From contig LS997563.1 of NCBI GenBank assembly GCA_000469685.2, positions 39,472,468 to 39,536,467 on the forward strand: a stretch of DNA of 64,000 bases, given 5' to 3'. A program made the position numbers and the translations under genes. Below are positions 60,567 to 64,000 of this stretch, one piece after another. This DNA comes from Haemonchus contortus (Eukaryota > Nematoda > Chromadorea > Rhabditida > Trichostrongylidae). Below the pieces are notes generated by a model. It saw only the letters and a program-made list of their open reading frames with translations, did no database searches and was not told the origin of the DNA. Numbering within the stretch: the first letter of the stretch is position 1; the number at the start of each line of letters is the position of its first letter.

Positions 60567-60953
60567 TTATCGTACAGAGCATAGTGATTGCTCTTTCGTA
60601 GAAAAACTCATGGGAGGGGTAAGAACTACAATCTTGGTCATCAATGGTCGGTCAATGGTCATCTTCAAACATAACAGAAGGCAAAAGTTTTCGTTTTGGA
60701 CGGAGAAGTGCGTGGCGCACGGCCGGGGCGATACAAATCCTTTCATGCAAGTTTTATTTCCGAATTCGGTTTTCATTAGGCCCTTAAGCACTACTTTCTC
60801 GGTTCCTTGCCGTTTCTGAGGTAATACTCTAAAGTCTTTGGTCACTTTGCTCACTTTAATACGTTGATTATCTGCTTGGCTAACAGACCAAACCTCATAC
60901 ACGTCACGCTTGAAGACGAGTAGCTTCAGACAGATAAACCTTTCTCTCTCCAA
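60567..60953 (-). CDS. Minus-strand 128-codon open frame, unrecognised
   Basis: One of the longest open frames in the window, from a TTG to TAA. Includes EKVVLKGLMKTEFGNKTCM and RPCATHFSVQNENFCLLL. It has no ATG near its start. A 117-codon plus-strand frame (60466-60819, with an ATG) overlaps most of it, so at most one is real. No domain recognised in either. Confidence 0.2.
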   Translation of the reverse strand: MERERFICLKLLVFKRDVYEVWSVSQADNQRIKVSKVTKDFRVLPQKRQGTEKVVLKGLMKTEFGNKTCMKGFVSPRPCATHFSVQNENFCLLLCLKMTIDRPLMTKIVVLTPPMSFSTKEQSLCSVR

Positions 60954-61148
60954 AGATCATCCCAACCTTCTACCTCATGAATGGCTTTTGGTGAAGCCAC
61001 TTTGTTTCTCCATAGCATATAAGGCTTCTCATAGAACCTGATCTATGGCCTATAGGTCCCTATTGATGTGCGATTAAGGTTGTTCATCTCCGCATTATCT
61101 CTAGAGGAAATGGGATTTGTGATGGCTCAAAGATTGCTTCTCACCTAG

Positions 61149-61406
61149 TCGTTGACGGCGATACGTAAGATCACCGACAACGTCAAGGATGCTACTGAAA
61201 AATAATGACGCCATAGACGTTGAATTTCCTCATTCACATCCTTCTACGCCGATGGCTATCCCGCCGCCGTCGCCGCTGCCGCCTTTCATGGTGACGGCCG
61301 ACGTCAACAGATCGCCAACGTCATCAGCCTCGTGTTGACTTTCACATCGTTTTTGCTCGGAATTAGTTCAATAAGCGGATGCCGTCTGAGTCAAGTATCC
61401 ACGTGA
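61149..61406 (+). pseudogene. GC-rich protein-coding relic with three in-frame stops
   Basis: After a TAG that is also a possible acceptor (TTCTCACCTAG), one frame reads SLTAIRKITDNVKDATEK. It then meets TAA, TGA and another TGA within eight codons, and continues in the same frame as SFYADGYPAAVAAAAF and RRQQIANVISLVLTFTSF to a TGA at 61404. Both halves have strong GC-ending codon bias and the second ends in a membrane-like helix. A second frame over the middle is also open (STPMAIPPPSPLPPFMV), so a spliced or frameshifted reading is possible. Product not recognised. Confidence 0.4.
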
Positions 61407-63740
61407 CTTCGCGGAAACGTCGTGTAGGTCAGGCTTATAAGTGCATATCCCTTTGACTCCGTAGTAATTCGAGATAACTGAGGGTAATCTCTTCTCTAGG
61501 ACAAATAAGGCATGTTAGGAGGTTTCCATTCAATTGACTCGATAAGAAAAGGTCTGAAGATAGTAGGCAGACTCGATGATTCGATTTTGCATGGCTCGTA
61601 GGATCAATTCCGGTCTGAGCCAAAAGTTTTCTGCTAATCTAATCTAGTTTCACATTCACTACTCCATAGAGTTAACTCTTCAGTGAACATAGAGCTCTAA
61701 AGTCTTGGGATGAAGCTGGAGACTGCCAGATTTCTGGGAATTCCAACTGCCGGAAAGGAGCATGGCGCAATCTTCGGGAGCAGTACAAAAGAAGAGTATC
61801 TCTGTCTAATCTTTTGAATAGATTTCTAAGAAAACAGCAGTACTCTCAAGTCTATTCCATATTCTTTGGTGTTGCAGCTGATGACGAATGAACATGGTGA
61901 AGTAGATTAATTAAATGGATAAAAAAGGCTTCTAGACTGAATATTTCAGATAGGGAGTGGGCAGGGAGAGGGGTGGTCAATAAGGAATTAGCCTGGTTTT
62001 TTTCTTTTCAGTGTACTTGGGTGGTAACTAAGAGAGGTACTGAAACGCAGCACCTTTCTCGATTCATTTCTTCATCCCATTGAAGGAGTACCGGCTCACT
62101 TATCAATTTTCCATTTTTTTTTCTTTTCATTTCTTGTAAATAGGCTCTTTTACACACCAGGGATGATTTCTACCAAATGGGCGGAAATCGGACACGAATG
62201 TATAGGTTCTCGACGGTTTCATCGTTCACCCAGTTATCTGATCTATCAGATGTTCGCATCTTTTTCCGGTCGAGTCCCACAAGTTCTCCCAGAGCTTTGA
62301 TCTGTCTAGGATAAGCCATTTGATACTACGCATGCCGTCCAGGAACGGCACCTCTCATCTTTCATGTTTTCCATCGGTATCTCAGTTCTCTTCCGATGAT
62401 GTTACCATAAGCTCAGGAACACGTGCATCGCACTTATTGATTTCTATCATTATTATTTCTTTAATGGCTTTTTTTATATCACAAATATTGGTCAATATAT
62501 GTTCGTGGAATGGAATATAATGTTTGGAATCAATGTGCGGCTTATGAGTCATAAGTACAAAGAGTGAGGATTATAAGAAAAGGCAGTAATCCTCAGGAAA
62601 GCCTCACACCCTCAACAACGGGATCATTAGGGATATGGCTTTCGCACAGCGTGTTCTTTATGAAGGACATGTTCATTATGAAAATTAATGTAGGCATTCA
62701 GAAGCGAACGTATCTCTGTTATATGGAATCATCATTGTGCGGACTTTCTAGCAAAAGCGTAAGCAATTTTCAGTCAAATTAGATGGCATGGCGCATATCC
62801 AGGGTCGATCAATACAGAATTAAGCACCGTTGATTCAGTTTTGCAGCTTGCAGGTCTACCGTGGCTGTCGTCGTCATCTTTGTTCATGTTGTTATTGTAA
62901 GAACTCGAAATGAAACAAAGTTATTGTTGTTGTTATGAAACTGACAACGTCAGCTAGTCATTGTTTTTAAACAGTCGCGCCATACAAAACAAAAATGTAT
63001 CCCTTCATAAGAAATTTGTTTTTACAAACTCGAAAAATGGTTTTGTAAAATCGAGCTGTTTCCGCTAGTCACACAATAAGTACTTTATTACTTATTGTAA
63101 TATTTGTTTTTCTACCATTCTGACCTGTCTGTGAAGGGCTTCATGCTTAAAAAACGGTCAATGAGCGGTTACTCCGATTTCCGGGTTCCATTCATAATTT
63201 CGACCGACTGTACCGGGATGTCTTACCCATTTCCTTGATGTTCTCGTTTCATTCCTTTCGATTTTCAAGATCCCTCTTTCGGCAATCGGAAAGGCTTCCA
63301 AGATCCTACCAAATCATACCCGATATCATATCGTATCCCTATGTACTTAAAATTATATATCATATTTCTACATGATAATTTTATATATTATCTGTTATTA
63401 TTCGAATTTGACTTGGCCAGGTCAAGAGGCTTCATGCTTTTATATACTGAGATAGAGGGGAATCTCCGTATTCCGATTCTCGGATTTCGATTCCAGAGCC
63501 TGGGCCAATTCCACGTTCATGTGCAATTTTAAAAGCCATGATGTGATGTATATAAGTTGTAATAAGCAGATATAATTTGTTATAATATGTAATACTTTAT
63601 AATGTTATAAGATAGTTGGAGTTGGATTAATCTTTCCATTTTTGATTCTTTATGATGCTATACTGTTGAAATTATAAGCGGGGTGTTTGTGACGTCTACG
63701 AGGGAGTTCTTACTCGCTTGAAGGGCTTTATCACTGCTTA
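61407..63740. other. Intronic or intergenic, nothing established
   Basis: Good acceptor-like strings occur at about 62014 (TTCTTTTCAG) and 62838 (TTTTGCAG), but the frames after them do not give plausible exons. Confidence 0.4.
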
Positions 63741-63749
63741 AAGCTGATA

Positions 63750-63920
63750 CCATCGTAAATCTTGTCTTCTAATCTCTTGCGTCGTTCAAAAGCCATTCTT
63801 TCTTCTAATCTCTATGGGATCACCATTGATGTGACCATTAAAGACGGCAAGAAATGCTGCCATTTACTCTATGTTTACAGCGCCGTCGATCCTATGAGGA
63901 ATTCAGACGGGAAGAAACTT
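63750..63920 (+). CDS. Coding-like open frame near the right edge
   Basis: An open frame ends at a TAA near 63929. It reads ILSSNLLRRSKAILSSN, then LYGITIDVTIKDGKKCC and YVYSAVDPMRNSDGKKL. The start contains a short tandem duplication (TCTTCTAATCTCT twice, about 63765-63812). Codons in the second half are GC-ending (ATC ACC GTG ACC GAC GGC AAG). Product unknown; no splice sites placed. End coordinates are approximate. Confidence 0.2.
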
Positions 63921-64000
63921 TGTAATTAATCCCGGGTATTCCATCCATATCAAAGAAAGCGGATCTCATTAGCTCAGTGTAGCGTGAATCCAGTTAAGCC

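Noticed and set aside
62839..62900. Possible exon after TTTTGCAG reading LAGLPWLSSSSLFM
   Set aside because: Phase 0 would fit after exon 15, but the residues do not resemble the region that follows the F-BAR domain in this family.
63960..64000. tRNA start suggested by TTAGCTCAGTGTAGCG
   Set aside because: Cut by the window end and lacking a proper acceptor stem; cannot be supported.
1..64000. CRISPR array, phage, plasmid or bacterial operon
   Set aside because: No regularly spaced direct repeats, no bacterial gene structure; introns and splice sites show nuclear eukaryotic DNA.

Overview
This is a eukaryotic, AT-rich window with very long introns. It most resembles chromosomal DNA of a clade V (strongylid, hookworm-like) nematode. 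The reasons are many small exons joined by TTTTCAG-type acceptors and GTRAGT donors, introns from about 0.1 to 6.5 kb, decayed mariner and fold-back transposons, a tRNA-derived SINE-like family, and a long mono-G tract. The species is inferred; nothing in the sequence names it. No bacterial genes, rRNA, convincing tRNA or CRISPR array was seen.

Layout. 0-2.5 kb: probable last exon of a plus-strand gene (93-254), then two weak plus-strand exon candidates. 2.48-5.11 kb: a 2.6-kb transposon-like palindrome with nearly identical ~1.1-kb inverted arms and a ~0.5-kb loop holding an open frame. 7.03-7.91 kb: a dead mariner element. 8-27 kb: mostly intergenic, with scattered short ORFs, a 23-nt G run, a SINE copy at 22.9-23.2 kb and a plausible minus-strand two-exon gene end at 24.5-25.0 kb.

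27.5-57.1 kb (plus strand): the main gene, an orthologue of the F-BAR/RhoGAP proteins ARHGAP45(HMHA1)/GMIP/ARHGAP29 and, by family, of C. elegans SPV-1. Fifteen exons can be chained with matching splice phases into 415 codons with no stop. They cover the N-terminal conserved region and the whole F-BAR domain. The C1 and RhoGAP exons were not found and should lie beyond the window. The introns hold SINE copies, an antisense ORF with a membrane segment, other antisense coding-like segments and an intronic hairpin.

57-64 kb: probably the next, very long intron of the same gene. It carries unrelated open frames, including a GC-rich coding relic with three in-frame stops at 61.15-61.41 kb. By family knowledge the main gene would bind curved membrane through its F-BAR dimer and switch off Rho through its RhoGAP domain; everything else in the window is weakly supported and labelled so.
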